A program made the translations under genes and the position numbers. 50,176 nucleotides of DNA from Acidobacteriota bacterium (lineage in GTDB: Bacteria > Acidobacteriota > Terriglobia > Terriglobales > Acidobacteriaceae). The DNA lies in the NCBI GenBank assembly GCA_021793595.1, contig JAJYSL010000002.1:1-50176 (forward strand). The letters run 5' to 3'. The notes under the pieces were generated by a model. It ran no database searches and had not been told where the DNA came from. It worked only from the letters and a program-made list of their open reading frames with translations. How positions within the stretch are numbered: position 1 is the stretch's first letter; every line of letters begins with the position of its first letter. Of this stretch, positions 49,899-50,176 are shown piece after piece.

Positions 49899-50176
49899 AT
49901 GAATGACGCCCCAGTGCCGCCGACCTATTCCAGCTCGAATCGCAGCGTGCGTGGCCACATTCTGTTTGCTTTCGGCATCGCACTCGCCTTGTATTTCGCA
50001 TGGTTATTGCGCGACGTGCTGGTGCTGCTCTATGTCAGCGCCCTGGCAGCCATTGTCCTTATGCCGGTGGTGCGTGGCGTGCGGCGGCTCCGCATCGGCA
50101 GGTGGCATCCAGGACACGGCATTGCCATCCTCATCATGATGGTGGCGTTGGTCGGCTCCATTACGCTCTCCGCGAT
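49899..50176 (+). CDS. AI-2E/PerM-family transporter, 5' part only
   Basis: The frame from ATG 49899 runs open to the window end (92 codons). After a 20-residue polar head it has two close hydrophobic segments (HILFAFGIALALYFAWLL and VLVLLYVSALAAIVLMPVV) and, after a basic loop RGVRRLRIGRW, a third (GIAILIMMVALVGSITLSA). The pair-plus-basic-loop pattern with the PVVRGVRRL sequence is typical of the start of AI-2E family permeases (YdiK/PerM/TqsA), eight-helix inner-membrane proteins of mostly unknown substrate. GGAGAGGG lies about ten bases upstream. The other overlapping ATG (49903) reads a different, non-membrane frame. Confidence 0.75.
   Translation, partial: MNDAPVPPTYSSSNRSVRGHILFAFGIALALYFAWLLRDVLVLLYVSALAAIVLMPVVRGVRRLRIGRWHPGHGIAILIMMVALVGSITLSA

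Noticed and set aside
1..50176. CRISPR arrays, tRNA or rRNA genes, transposases, prophage or defence islands
   Set aside because: Looked for repeated spacers, cloverleaf-like segments and mobile gene signatures; found none. The holin-like remnant alone does not indicate a prophage.

Overview
The window looks like the chromosome of an Acidobacteriota member, most likely class Terriglobia. The main reasons are a TIGR03436-type 'VWFA-related acidobacterial' protein (27130-28056), short intergenic hairpins of the GGGTGCCC...TCTC-loop-GAGA type that I associate with this group (from memory, not searched), a very large fused LptC/LptA-like protein, and Gram-negative envelope machinery (MsbA, LptB, Omp85, TamB). 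The DNA is GC-rich and almost fully coding, with housekeeping gene order. There are no rRNA, tRNA, CRISPR, transposase or prophage genes.

Layout. 1-2330 (minus): a partial SYLF lipid-binding protein, a LuxR-type regulator with a degenerate receiver and its terminator, and dcd. 2406-12967 (plus): an HU/IHF-like protein ending in a perfect 62-nt palindrome, then a small ORF, msbA, yicC, gmk, rpoZ, coaBC, a family-4 uracil-DNA glycosylase, a dienelactone hydrolase and priA. 13061-13300: a frameshifted holin-like pseudogene. 13365-20538 (minus): the classic lptC/A-lptB-rpoN-hpf-rapZ cluster without ptsN. 20674-21276 (plus): a conserved-looking protein of unknown function. 21375-32855 (minus): pheA, lon, DUF488, a moaD-moaE fusion, the VWFA protein, hfq, suhB-like phosphatase, ferredoxin, recO, glyQ, glyS. 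32971-36540: two small stress proteins (plus), a UbiA-type prenyltransferase (minus) and a DHA2 efflux pump (plus). 36639-38461 (minus): a triple-BON protein and a TIM-barrel epimerase. 38503-46906 (minus): a tightly packed Omp85-SurA-like-TamB operon. 47050-50176 (plus): ThiF/MoeB-like enzyme, ECF sigma factor with a tiny zinc anti-sigma factor, shikimate kinase and the start of an AI-2E family transporter.

How it works together. Envelope biogenesis dominates: MsbA flips lipid A core, LptC/A with LptB pulls LPS to the surface, and the Omp85/SurA/TamB operon handles outer-membrane proteins and possibly lipid transfer. RpoN, Hpf and RapZ link envelope, nitrogen and stationary-phase control. 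Lon, Hfq, CsbD, BON and the ECF pair form a stress layer.

I found no clearly new defence or mobile system. The most interesting signals are: (1) -10 boxes placed exactly six bases before start codons of genes with no Shine-Dalgarno, suggesting leaderless mRNAs; (2) divergent dcd/HU promoters sharing one -35 box; (3) an Omp85 protein with about seven POTRA repeats in one operon with a chaperone lacking its PPIase domain and TamB; (4) a MoaD-MoaE fusion that buries the MoaD Gly-Gly end; (5) a LuxR regulator without its phosphoacceptor aspartate; (6) a decayed holin-like gene that keeps its promoter and ribosome binding site.
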